Part shown: one piece after another, positions 53,442 to 61,695 of the stretch
Layout: every line of letters begins with the position of its first letter
How positions within the stretch are numbered: the first letter of the stretch is position 1
Assembly (NCBI RefSeq): GCF_027853235.1
Contig: NZ_WKJG01000050.1
Span: forward strand, 62,001 to 126,000
DNA length: 64,000 nt
Source of the DNA: Aliibacillus thermotolerans
GTDB taxonomy: Bacteria > Bacillota > Bacilli > Bacillales > Marinococcaceae
Direction of reading: 5' to 3'
The notes under the pieces: generated by a model
Database searches by the model: none
What the model was told of the DNA's origin: nothing
Seen by the model: the letters and a program-made list of their open reading frames with translations, nothing else
Made by a program: the position numbers and the translations under genes

Positions 53442-56400
53442 TTAAGCTTGAAGACTCGCTTCGATAAAGCGAACTTCTTCTTCTATTTCTGGTTTTCTAT
53501 CTAAATCATACAACCAAGTAGAACGCTCCATTTCTTTCTCTATTTCTGCAATGATTTCTTCACGACCTTTCACAGTCAATGTTTGCACGATCTCCTTCAG
53601 CTCTTCTTCCATTTCCTTTTCAAATTCTTGCATAAACGGATGCATGACGGAATGGATGTTTTCTCGTAACGCTTCTTTCATTTCGTTTACTTGTTGATTT
53701 TCAAAAAAGTCTTTCGTTGATTTGAAATATGACAACAAATGTTCTTGATGCAAAGATAAACGATTATCCTTTTTCAGCGGATGCTGAATGGCAATGTCCA
53801 ACGTTGGTGGAATAAGATATAGCTGAGGTGGCTTTTGTTGTTCAAAAAATTCCTCCACATATTGGCTTACTGCTTTTTGAGCTTTTGTTTCAAGACGAAT
53901 GAACATCGTTTCTATTTCTTGAGAGACGTATTGTCTTAAAAATCCTTCCAATTCTTGCAACGCCCCTTGTAGTTGATTTTTTTGTTGCTTTTTCGACGTT
54001 GCTGTAAAGATTGTTGGATTGATGACATGATGGAAATAATCTTGAACATGAAAACTTGTTCGCTCTTTTAAATAAGAACTTTGCTGTTCGATTTCTTCCA
54101 TCAATAAGGAGAAAAGAAATTGTACATGAAATTGAGATACTTTCTTTTTCAGTCGTTCCGCTGCGTCATTTTTCTCCTGAAGATGTTTTTCTAACGCTTT
54201 TTGATCTTTCGACATGGATCGTAAAACCATACTTAATTGCTCGAAAATGGTTGTCCATTCTCGCTTCATTTTTTGTAGATGAAGATGTTGCAATTCCTTC
54301 CATGTTGTTTCTGTAAAAAATTGTTCAAACTGCTCAAATGCTTTTCCTGTTTCTTCATGATGAGAAAGAGATCGTTTTCTTTTCAGTCCTTCTTTACTGG
54401 AAAGGGCAAATAAACGTGGCGTTTGTATGCCATTTTTCTCCAATTGTTCTTTTACGTGCGCTTTTACCCCATGAAGTTCATAGCGATTGGACGCTAAGTC
54501 CGCCGCATTAATGATAAAATAGAGCTTGTTTGTTTCAAAGTGTTCATTTGCTCTACCTAGTTGTTGAAGAAACATTTCGTCTGCTTTCGAAAAAGCATGA
54601 TTGTAATACGTTAAATAAAATATCGCATCGGATTGACGCAACTGTTCAAAAGCGACATTGGTATGACGACCATGAATGGAGTTAACTCCCGGGGTGTCCA
54701 CTAATTCTAATCCTTTTTCCGTCCATTCAGAATCGTAATAAACAATCACTTCTTGAATCATACAAGCACGTTCTTCTTTCGCAACCCATTCATCAAGCTC
54801 TTTTAAATCAATTTGCACTTGTTCCCCTAATCGGCGCTGTTCTCGCTTCATTCCTTCCTTTAACGTGTGTAAATAATCCGCATACATTCTTTGATACCCA
54901 TTCAATCCTTGCGTAGCTGGTTTTTTCCATTGAGAGATGGAGTCAAAATCTAATGAAAGTCCTAGCTCTCTCGAAGCTGCTTGAATTTCGTCTTGTAAAA
55001 AATTTTCATCTTTCATTTGAATCACAACCGTACCGTGCGGATAATCTTCTGTACTTTTACGTATCCGATTGACTGCGGCTGTGGTTGGATGAGGGGAGAC
55101 CGGTAAAACGGTATCTCCAAGCATCGCATTAATAAAACTGGACTTCCCTGCGCTAAATGCTCCAAACAAAGAAATAACGGCTGTATTGTTTTCATATTGG
55201 GTAAGAAGCTGCAATAACCTCTTTTTTTCTTCTTGAAAAATATCTCGTGCAGCGAATGTTTTCAAATATTCGTAGAGTGGTTGAAGAAAAGAATCATCCA
55301 CGTTTACGGCATCTCTTTCATTCAAGACAATGTCTTCTTTTTCACTAATGACGCTTTCTTCTTCTTGAATGACTGCAATTGGATGAATCGCATCTTCTGG
55401 ATAAGGTTTTTCAGCTGCTCGTTTCAATGTGTCGAAAAAATGTTGATCCTTTTCATGTTGCTCCAACCATATTTTACATTTTTCGATGGAGCGGTCATAC
55501 GACGCTTCCGTCTCTTCCCACCGTTCCCACTCTTCCTGTACATGGGACACTGCTCTTTCTTTTTCTTCCAACTCTTCTTTCAATAGATGAAAACGTTTTT
55601 CAATGGCGCGTTCATACTCGTGAAATAGGTGATCCGTCTTGTGTTTCACTTCTTTCACAATTTCATTCGTCACGTTTTTCGTAAAAGTATAAACGAACTT
55701 ACGGTCCATTTCGGTAGCCGAAGTCACAAAGCGAGTAAGTAAGGAGGCGTCGGCAGTAAATTCAATCGTTTGTACTTCTTTTTGATACGTCTCTTTCTCT
55801 TCCAATAATACTTCATCAACTTTTAACAACATGTTTCTTACGTGGAAAAGAAGTTGTGTTTTGATTTTTTCGTTTAACTCTTCTAACAGTGCTCGCTCTC
55901 GTCGTTGTCGTTCTTCTTTCGTTTTCTTTCCGGAAAATAAAAATCCTACTTTAAATGAAGGTTGTTGACTTTCCAGCCATTGTCGCGCCTTTTCAGTCGT
56001 CGTATAAGGAAATAGTTGTGCATTTTGAAACAAATGGTCTCTTTCTTGATAAAGGGATTGGATCGCTTTTCTTTTTTCATCGTTCATATCAGCAAGCCGT
56101 TCTTGCCGCTTTTGTCTTTCCATAAACAAATGTGGATCAAGTCCTTTTTCCGTTACCGATTGTTTCCAGTCATCAAAGGCTTCTTCTTTTTCTTCTTTCA
56201 AGCGCTCCAGTAAATGTAACACCGTTCCCCGTTCCAATTGTTTTAAACTGTCTTCAATCAGGGAACTACTACTATATGTCATTCCTTTTATAAATTTTTC
56301 CAGTTGTTCATATTGGTTAAACGGATGGTCCTCTACTTTCATAGAAGTAAAAAAGACGTGAATCGGTTGGATGCCAAATTGCACTAACATATTTCTCACA

Positions 56401-57026
56401 TTGTTCTCAAAGACTTGTAAAGATAATTCGTTCTCATCATGTTTATCGATTTGATTAATGACAAGAAGGATTGGTTTATTTTCATTGGACAATTGCTTTA
56501 AGAAATGGATATTTGTCTCCGACTGAACATGGTTATAGTCGGTCACATATACAATAAAGTCAGTTGTCATTAACTGTTGTGCTGTCACTTGTTGATGACG
56601 AACATCTGTAGAATCTACTCCCGGTGTATCTAAAATTTTGGCTCGCTTTGACAAAAAAGGAAGCGGCGCATAAATGCGAATGGAGGAGATGCTCTCTCCA
56701 TCCATTCCCCATCTTTTCGCTTCTGCCCATGGGATTTCTTCATGCCAAACTTCTACTTCTCCATCGTGTCGTTCTACTTCTAATTTCACATCACCGTTTT
56801 GAATAGAAATAACATTCGCGCTCGTTGGAATTGGACTGGTTGGCAATAATTCATTTCCTAATAAACGATTTAACAACGTGGATTTCCCCGCGGAAAAATG
56901 CCCGCAAAATGCTATTTCAAAAAAAGGGTCTTCCTTTTTACGCGCTAATTTTTGTAACCGTTCTTCATCTTCTCGTTGAAAAGGAAGTGTAGCTAAGTCA
57001 TGATCTATTACTTGAACATCATTCAT
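53442..57026 (-). CDS. dynA: Tandem dynamin-like GTPase DynA (YpbR-like)
   Basis: 1194 residues, the length of B. subtilis DynA (1193). Two fused dynamin units: first P-loop GHFSAGKST (42-50) with DTPGVDSTD and NQIDKHD; second P-loop GAFSAGKSS (about 622-630) with HPTTAAVNR and DTPGVNSI; each followed by long coiled-coil stalk regions. DynA tethers and repairs membranes and guards against phage and pore-forming agents. ATG shares a base with the nth stop (TAATG), so the two genes are translationally coupled, downstream of nth. Confidence 0.94.
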   Translation of the reverse strand: MNDVQVIDHDLATLPFQREDEERLQKLARKKEDPFFEIAFCGHFSAGKSTLLNRLLGNELLPTSPIPTSANVISIQNGDVKLEVERHDGEVEVWHEEIPWAEAKRWGMDGESISSIRIYAPLPFLSKRAKILDTPGVDSTDVRHQQVTAQQLMTTDFIVYVTDYNHVQSETNIHFLKQLSNENKPILLVINQIDKHDENELSLQVFENNVRNMLVQFGIQPIHVFFTSMKVEDHPFNQYEQLEKFIKGMTYSSSSLIEDSLKQLERGTVLHLLERLKEEKEEAFDDWKQSVTEKGLDPHLFMERQKRQERLADMNDEKRKAIQSLYQERDHLFQNAQLFPYTTTEKARQWLESQQPSFKVGFLFSGKKTKEERQRRERALLEELNEKIKTQLLFHVRNMLLKVDEVLLEEKETYQKEVQTIEFTADASLLTRFVTSATEMDRKFVYTFTKNVTNEIVKEVKHKTDHLFHEYERAIEKRFHLLKEELEEKERAVSHVQEEWERWEETEASYDRSIEKCKIWLEQHEKDQHFFDTLKRAAEKPYPEDAIHPIAVIQEEESVISEKEDIVLNERDAVNVDDSFLQPLYEYLKTFAARDIFQEEKKRLLQLLTQYENNTAVISLFGAFSAGKSSFINAMLGDTVLPVSPHPTTAAVNRIRKSTEDYPHGTVVIQMKDENFLQDEIQAASRELGLSLDFDSISQWKKPATQGLNGYQRMYADYLHTLKEGMKREQRRLGEQVQIDLKELDEWVAKEERACMIQEVIVYYDSEWTEKGLELVDTPGVNSIHGRHTNVAFEQLRQSDAIFYLTYYNHAFSKADEMFLQQLGRANEHFETNKLYFIINAADLASNRYELHGVKAHVKEQLEKNGIQTPRLFALSSKEGLKRKRSLSHHEETGKAFEQFEQFFTETTWKELQHLHLQKMKREWTTIFEQLSMVLRSMSKDQKALEKHLQEKNDAAERLKKKVSQFHVQFLFSLLMEEIEQQSSYLKERTSFHVQDYFHHVINPTIFTATSKKQQKNQLQGALQELEGFLRQYVSQEIETMFIRLETKAQKAVSQYVEEFFEQQKPPQLYLIPPTLDIAIQHPLKKDNRLSLHQEHLLSYFKSTKDFFENQQVNEMKEALRENIHSVMHPFMQEFEKEMEEELKEIVQTLTVKGREEIIAEIEKEMERSTWLYDLDRKPEIEEEVRFIEASLQA

Positions 57027-57712
57027 TATACTCCCTCACTTCTTGTTTCCAGCCTACTCATTTTTTCATGTTTTTTCATTCTTTTTTTCCCTTCTCGACA
57101 CATAGTTAACAACGGGCAAGTTTCACATTTTGGAGACTGTGCTTTACAATGATAGCGACCGAAGAAAATGAGTCGATGATGAGAAATGGACCATTCTTCT
57201 TTTGGAATTTTTTTCATTAATGTCTCTTCTACTTGTCGCACGTTATCTTTCCAACGACAAATTCCAAGACGTTTAGAAACACGCTCCACATGCGTGTCCA
57301 CTGCAATAGCAGGAACACCGAAAGCAACCGATGCGACAACGTTGGCAGTTTTTCTCCCTACGCCTGCAAGAGTCATTAACTCTTCTCTCGTTCGCGGAAC
57401 TTCCCCGTTAAAATGATCTATTAAAGATTGAGATAACTTTTTGATGTTTTTGGCTTTATTGCGATACAATCCAATCGAACGAATGTCTTCTTCTAACTCT
57501 TCTTGACTAACACGGACATAATCTTCCGGTGTTTGATACTTTTTAAACAAGTTTGGTGTGACCCGGTTTACAAGCGCGTCGGTGCATTGGGCCGATAAGA
57601 CAACCGCAATTAATAGTTCAAAGGGGTTGGAATGATGAAGTTCACATTTTGCATCAGGAAACATTTCCCCAATGGTTGTTAACACCGTTTTCACTTGTTT
57701 TTTCGACAACAT
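57026..57712 (-). CDS. nth: Endonuclease III
   Basis: DNA glycosylase/AP lyase for oxidised pyrimidines, 228 residues. Helix-hairpin-helix with catalytic lysine (LAGVGRKTANVV), catalytic aspartate in VDTHVERVSKRLG, and the [4Fe-4S] pattern C-x6-C-x2-C-x5-C in the segment CKAQSPKCETCPLLTMC. ATG behind AAAGGAG, 20 bases after dnaD. The basic C-terminal tail (GKKRMKKHEKMSRLETRSEGV) is a little longer than usual. Confidence 0.97.
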   Translation of the reverse strand: MLSKKQVKTVLTTIGEMFPDAKCELHHSNPFELLIAVVLSAQCTDALVNRVTPNLFKKYQTPEDYVRVSQEELEEDIRSIGLYRNKAKNIKKLSQSLIDHFNGEVPRTREELMTLAGVGRKTANVVASVAFGVPAIAVDTHVERVSKRLGICRWKDNVRQVEETLMKKIPKEEWSISHHRLIFFGRYHCKAQSPKCETCPLLTMCREGKKRMKKHEKMSRLETRSEGV

Positions 57713-57732
57713 CGTTTTGTTCTCCTTTGCTA

Positions 57733-58422
57733 TTACGATTCATCTAACCAATTAATATTCGGATACTTCGGAATGGCATCTTTCGGTTTTTCTTGACGTT
57801 CTACCTCCTGTTTCTTGCGGAACCGTTCGCGATGGGTTTTTGCTTGTTTAGCTGTTGTAATACCGTTGCGATGCCACTCAAATAAAATGCGATCCATATA
57901 ACGTAAATTTAATTTACCAGATAAAACCGTTTCATATAAAGCTTCTTTAATTAATTCAGGTGAGTATTTATCTTGGTCTAACCATACGTTGATTGTTTCA
58001 CACTCCATGGGAGACAGAGGTCTGGAAAACTCTTTTTCAAACAGCTCATACAAATGTCCTTCTGCTTCTTTTTGCGTTGTTTCCGGAGGTGCCATAACTT
58101 CTTGAACAATTCGCTCGTACAAAGGATCCAATTGATAGGATTCGAACACAATATCATCTTTTTTATTTTGTTCCATCGATAAGTACCCTTTTTGGATCAG
58201 CGACCGTAAACGACTCGTGCATTCTTCCGTCGAAATAGACATGCGAGATGCGATTTCCTCAGGGGTCGGAAACGGATCGTTATCCTCGATAAAGCGATGA
58301 ATATGAAGCAAAATCACCATCTCGATTTCATTTAAACCTAGTTTCGCATAATAATCAAATAATAGATTCGAAATAGAGGTATGTCCGTATTGAATGAGCG
58401 ACACGACTTCCGAGCGTTTCAT
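57733..58422 (-). CDS. dnaD: Primosomal protein DnaD
   Basis: Replication-restart and initiation protein, 229 residues. N-terminal winged-helix DDBH1 domain (YYAKLGLNEIEMVILLHIHRF, FPTPEEIASRMSIS) and C-terminal DDBH2 domain with the YxxxIxxxW-type motif (MDRILFEWHRNGITT). ATG behind GAAAGGAA. Between dnaD and aspB lies a terminator; the asnS gene found there in B. subtilis is absent. Confidence 0.93.
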   Translation of the reverse strand: MKRSEVVSLIQYGHTSISNLLFDYYAKLGLNEIEMVILLHIHRFIEDNDPFPTPEEIASRMSISTEECTSRLRSLIQKGYLSMEQNKKDDIVFESYQLDPLYERIVQEVMAPPETTQKEAEGHLYELFEKEFSRPLSPMECETINVWLDQDKYSPELIKEALYETVLSGKLNLRYMDRILFEWHRNGITTAKQAKTHRERFRKKQEVERQEKPKDAIPKYPNINWLDES

Positions 58423-58444
58423 TTGTATACTTTCCTTTCTATCG

Positions 58445-58480
58445 AGAAAATCAAAAGAAAAGCCCCCAAAAAGTGGGAGC
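58445..58480 (-). terminator. Terminator after aspB
   Basis: Leftward GCTCCC and GGGGGC pair (one G-T) around a 7-base loop, then TTTTCTTTTGATTTT. It lies ten bases past the aspB stop and makes dnaD-nth-dynA a separate or attenuated transcript. Confidence 0.75.
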
Positions 58481-58490
58481 GTGTACGGCG

Positions 58491-59678
58491 TTATTTGGAG
58501 GAATGACGAAGGATAAATCGTTCTATTCTCTCCAATGCTTCTGTCATCAGTTCTAAAGAAGTCGCATAGGATAAACGAATGTTATTCGGAGCACCAAAAC
58601 CGCTACCTGGAACAACTGCTACTTTTTCTTCCTCCAAGAGAGCAGCGACCCAATCATCCGTCGTAGCAAATCCAGTTTGTTTTACCGCCTCTTGCACGTT
58701 CGGGAATAAATAAAACGCTCCCTTCGGCTTGACACATGAAATTCCTGATATAGCTACAAGTTTTTCATACGCCACATTTAATCGTTCTTCAAAGGCTTGT
58801 CGCATCTTTTCAACCGAACCGTCTTCTTTCGTATACGCTGCAATTGCTCCATATTGCGCGCTCGTCATAGGGTTCGAGGTGGAATGGCTTGCAATGCTCG
58901 TCATCGCTTGAATCAATGTTTTACTTCCAGCCGCATAACCAATTCTCCAGCCCGTCATGGAATGAGATTTGGATACACCGTTAATCACAACGGTTTGTTC
59001 TTTTAATGCAGCTGATAACGTCGCAATGGATACATGCGTATTTCCATCATAAATGAGTTTTTCATAAATTTCATCCGAAACAATTACAACATCATTTTTT
59101 AAAGCTACTTCTCCAATCGCTTGTAATTCATCTCTTTCATACATGCTTCCGGTTGGATTGCTTGGTGAGTTAATAATCACTGCTTTTGTGCGGGCGGTTA
59201 TTTTTTCTGCGAGCGCGTCCGGCGTTATTTTAAAATCATTTTCTTCCTCGCCTTTCAGATAAACAGGCACGCCACCAGCAAGCTTCACTTGTTCTGGATA
59301 ACTTACCCAATAAGGGGTTGGAATAATGACTTCATCTCCTTCATCGAGCAACGCTTGAAATAATGTATATAATACATGTTTGGCTCCCGTACCAACCATG
59401 ATTTCTTCGTTTGTATAAGAAAGGGATTGGTCCGTTTCAAATTTGTTTCGAATCGCTTCTTTTAGTTCCGGAAGACCGCCAGATGGTGTATATTTCGTCA
59501 AACCGTCTTGCATGGACTGATACGCCGCTTCAATAATGTATTGGGGCGTATTAAAATCCGGTTCCCCTGCTCCTAAACCGATGACATCGTGCCCTTCTGC
59601 TTTTAATGCTTTCGCTTTTGCAGTGATTGCAAGCGTTGAGGATGGGGTAATGGTCGATGCTCTTTTGGATAGTTGCAT
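58491..59678 (-). CDS. aspB: Aspartate aminotransferase (class I)
   Basis: PLP enzyme interconverting aspartate and oxaloacetate, 395 residues. SKRASTITPSSTLAITAKAKALKAEG (in pieces), GAGEPDFNTP, SPSNPTGSMY, DEIYEKLIYDG and the PLP lysine in GVSKSHSMTGWRIGY are those of Bacillus AspB. ATG 59678 behind AAGGAGG is preferred over a frame opening six codons earlier. Also a candidate donor/acceptor for aspartate-family flux with dapA. Confidence 0.95.
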   Translation of the reverse strand: MQLSKRASTITPSSTLAITAKAKALKAEGHDVIGLGAGEPDFNTPQYIIEAAYQSMQDGLTKYTPSGGLPELKEAIRNKFETDQSLSYTNEEIMVGTGAKHVLYTLFQALLDEGDEVIIPTPYWVSYPEQVKLAGGVPVYLKGEEENDFKITPDALAEKITARTKAVIINSPSNPTGSMYERDELQAIGEVALKNDVVIVSDEIYEKLIYDGNTHVSIATLSAALKEQTVVINGVSKSHSMTGWRIGYAAGSKTLIQAMTSIASHSTSNPMTSAQYGAIAAYTKEDGSVEKMRQAFEERLNVAYEKLVAISGISCVKPKGAFYLFPNVQEAVKQTGFATTDDWVAALLEEEKVAVVPGSGFGAPNNIRLSYATSLELMTEALERIERFILRHSSK

Positions 59679-59765
59679 GGTGTTTCCTCCTTGCATATTT
59701 TCTTTCTATTTATAACTTCTTGTCATATGTCAACAAATAAGATGACTTGTTCACAGGCAAAGTAT

Positions 59766-59794
59766 ATCATACTTCGTGCCTGAGTTATAGCCAA
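59766..59794 (-). promoter_or_regulatory. Promoter of aspB
   Basis: Leftward -35 TTGGCT (59789-59794), 17-base spacer, -10 TATGAT (59766-59771), about 85 bases upstream of the aspB start. Good match. Confidence 0.6.
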
Positions 59795-59879
59795 TCCTTC
59801 TTTTGAATGAACCAGTTTTTTCGGATTACTTTTCTTCAACGTGCGTATATCTTTCTGCCATTCACAAGTAGCGATGATA

Positions 59880-60353
59880 TTAATCCATCATCATACTATA
59901 GCGTTTTATAAAAGTACCGTCGCGCATATCGAGATAATAAAAGTGAAGCCGGTTATCTTTTTCAAACGTTAATTGATAAAGTGGTGTACCATTTTCTATT
60001 CCCGCATGAATACTTTTTATATCATCTATTTGAAACCGGCCTCTTACAAGAGACATTGCTTCTTCTTCCGTTAACGTTTCCTCCAAACTTATTCTTGTTA
60101 CCACTTGTTCGTCTCTCACAAACAGTCGTTCCAATTCGTTTTGATCAGTTTGAACGATCGCGCTGTAGACAACCTCTTTCCCGTGATAATAATCAACATC
60201 CATCACTGATTGAACGTCTTCTTCTTGAAGCACAATCGTTTCAACCCGCTTTACATCTTCAGCAAGAGATGCACGCGCAAAGACATAGAGCGTGCTTCCC
60301 GCAATGAGAAGCAAAAAGATGATTCCTAACCCAAACCATATGAATCGTTTCAT
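59880..60353 (-). CDS. ypmB: YpmB-like membrane-anchored protein
   Basis: 157 residues. One N-terminal membrane span (about 5-26) then an extracytoplasmic domain with repeated PepSY-like pattern (SLEETLTEEEAMSLVRGRF and PLYQLTFEKDNRLHFYYLDMRDG, in pieces). Matches B. subtilis YpmB by place and layout; function unknown. Overlaps the mtaD stop by four bases (ATGA), so coupled to mtaD. Confidence 0.85.
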   Translation of the reverse strand: MKRFIWFGLGIIFLLLIAGSTLYVFARASLAEDVKRVETIVLQEEDVQSVMDVDYYHGKEVVYSAIVQTDQNELERLFVRDEQVVTRISLEETLTEEEAMSLVRGRFQIDDIKSIHAGIENGTPLYQLTFEKDNRLHFYYLDMRDGTFIKRYSMMMD

Positions 60354-61675
60354 CGCTGAACCCCTCTTTGCTTTTTCTCTTCAAGCTGTTTAAAAGAACG
60401 GTTCGCTTCATAGTAAATTTTTTCTTCATCTAACGTTTGTAATTCTCTCTTACGCATGAGACAAACGCCATCGACAAACACATCCGTTACGTCGTGACCA
60501 GAGGCGGAATAAACGAGATGAGAAAAAATATTTTGTTCCGGTTGAAGATGGAAAGCTTTTTTATCAATAAGAATAAAATCAGCCGGTGCGCCTTCCTGAA
60601 TTAATCCGTCATCACCAAAACCGAGTGCTTTTGCGCCGTTTATGGTTGCCATCTGAAACACTTCCTTCGCCTCGATTGCTTCCGGCTGCTGGAACACTCC
60701 TTTTTGTAAAAGACAGGCAATACGCATTTCTTCAAACATATCTAAATTATTATTAGAAGCGGTGCTATCGGTTCCAAAGGTGACATCAATTCCTTCTCGC
60801 TTCATTTTCGTAACCGGAGCGATCCCGGAACCAAGTTTTAAATTGCTCATCGGGTTATGGGATACTGTGACCGAAGAGGAAGCCAGTAGTGGCCATTCTT
60901 CCTCTCCAACATGGACAACATGCGTAAGGATGGCGTCCCGCTCTAAAAACCCTAACTCCGCTAAGTGGGTAATTGGGCGTTTATGATATTTTTTCAGGTG
61001 ATCTTGACATTCTTTTTCGGTTTCTGCAACATGAATGCCTACTTTTAACTCGTGTATTGCTGCTTCTTCCACCACTTTTTCTAAAAAAGAAGGAGGACAC
61101 GTATACGGGGCATGCGGAAATAACATTCCTTTCATTCTGCCCGCCCCATACTCATTCCACTCATTTGCGAAGCGAACCGCTTCTTTTCTTTTTGCTTCTT
61201 GTTCTTCCTCCGTACCAAAAGCGATCATTCCCCGACTAAGCACCGCTTTTATTCCTGATTCAAGTGTTGTTTCAAACACTTTATCCATATGCAAATGATA
61301 CATATCTAAAAACGCCACCGTTCCGGAACGAATCATTTCAGCAAGCGCTAAGGATGTCCCGGTCATCACAGCCTCTTTATCCAATAACGCTTCCCGGGGC
61401 CAAATTTCCTTTTCTAGCCACACTTGCAAAGGTACATCATCGGCTACTCCTCTTAGCAATGTCATCGGCGTATGGGCGTGGGTATTATACATTCCGGCGG
61501 TTAACCAGTTGTTGTCTCCGGATATGACAGGTAGATGACACTTCTCTTTTGGAACAGGCATTTTTCCGATCGTTTTAATTTTCCCTTCTTTTACTTCGAC
61601 ATAATGATCACGCTTAATGGCGCCGTTTATATGGATGATATGAACATCCCGAAGGATATAATGGCGATCTTGCAT
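60350..61675 (-). CDS. mtaD: 5-methylthioadenosine/S-adenosylhomocysteine deaminase-like amidohydrolase
   Basis: 441-residue metal-dependent amidohydrolase. Zinc ligands: HAHTPM (about 67-69), His in GIHVAET, His in THVVHVG and Asp in FGTDSTASNNNLDMF; substrate-loop LPLMLLRG-type segment PMTLLRGVADDVPLQVWLE. The family deaminates MTA, SAH or related adenosines; some members act on other purines. ATG behind AAAGGAGG. It lies between dinG and ypmB, where B. subtilis has ypmA. Confidence 0.88.
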   Translation of the reverse strand: MQDRHYILRDVHIIHINGAIKRDHYVEVKEGKIKTIGKMPVPKEKCHLPVISGDNNWLTAGMYNTHAHTPMTLLRGVADDVPLQVWLEKEIWPREALLDKEAVMTGTSLALAEMIRSGTVAFLDMYHLHMDKVFETTLESGIKAVLSRGMIAFGTEEEQEAKRKEAVRFANEWNEYGAGRMKGMLFPHAPYTCPPSFLEKVVEEAAIHELKVGIHVAETEKECQDHLKKYHKRPITHLAELGFLERDAILTHVVHVGEEEWPLLASSSVTVSHNPMSNLKLGSGIAPVTKMKREGIDVTFGTDSTASNNNLDMFEEMRIACLLQKGVFQQPEAIEAKEVFQMATINGAKALGFGDDGLIQEGAPADFILIDKKAFHLQPEQNIFSHLVYSASGHDVTDVFVDGVCLMRKRELQTLDEEKIYYEANRSFKQLEEKKQRGVQR

Positions 61676-61695
61676 GTCAACTCCTCCTTTCCATC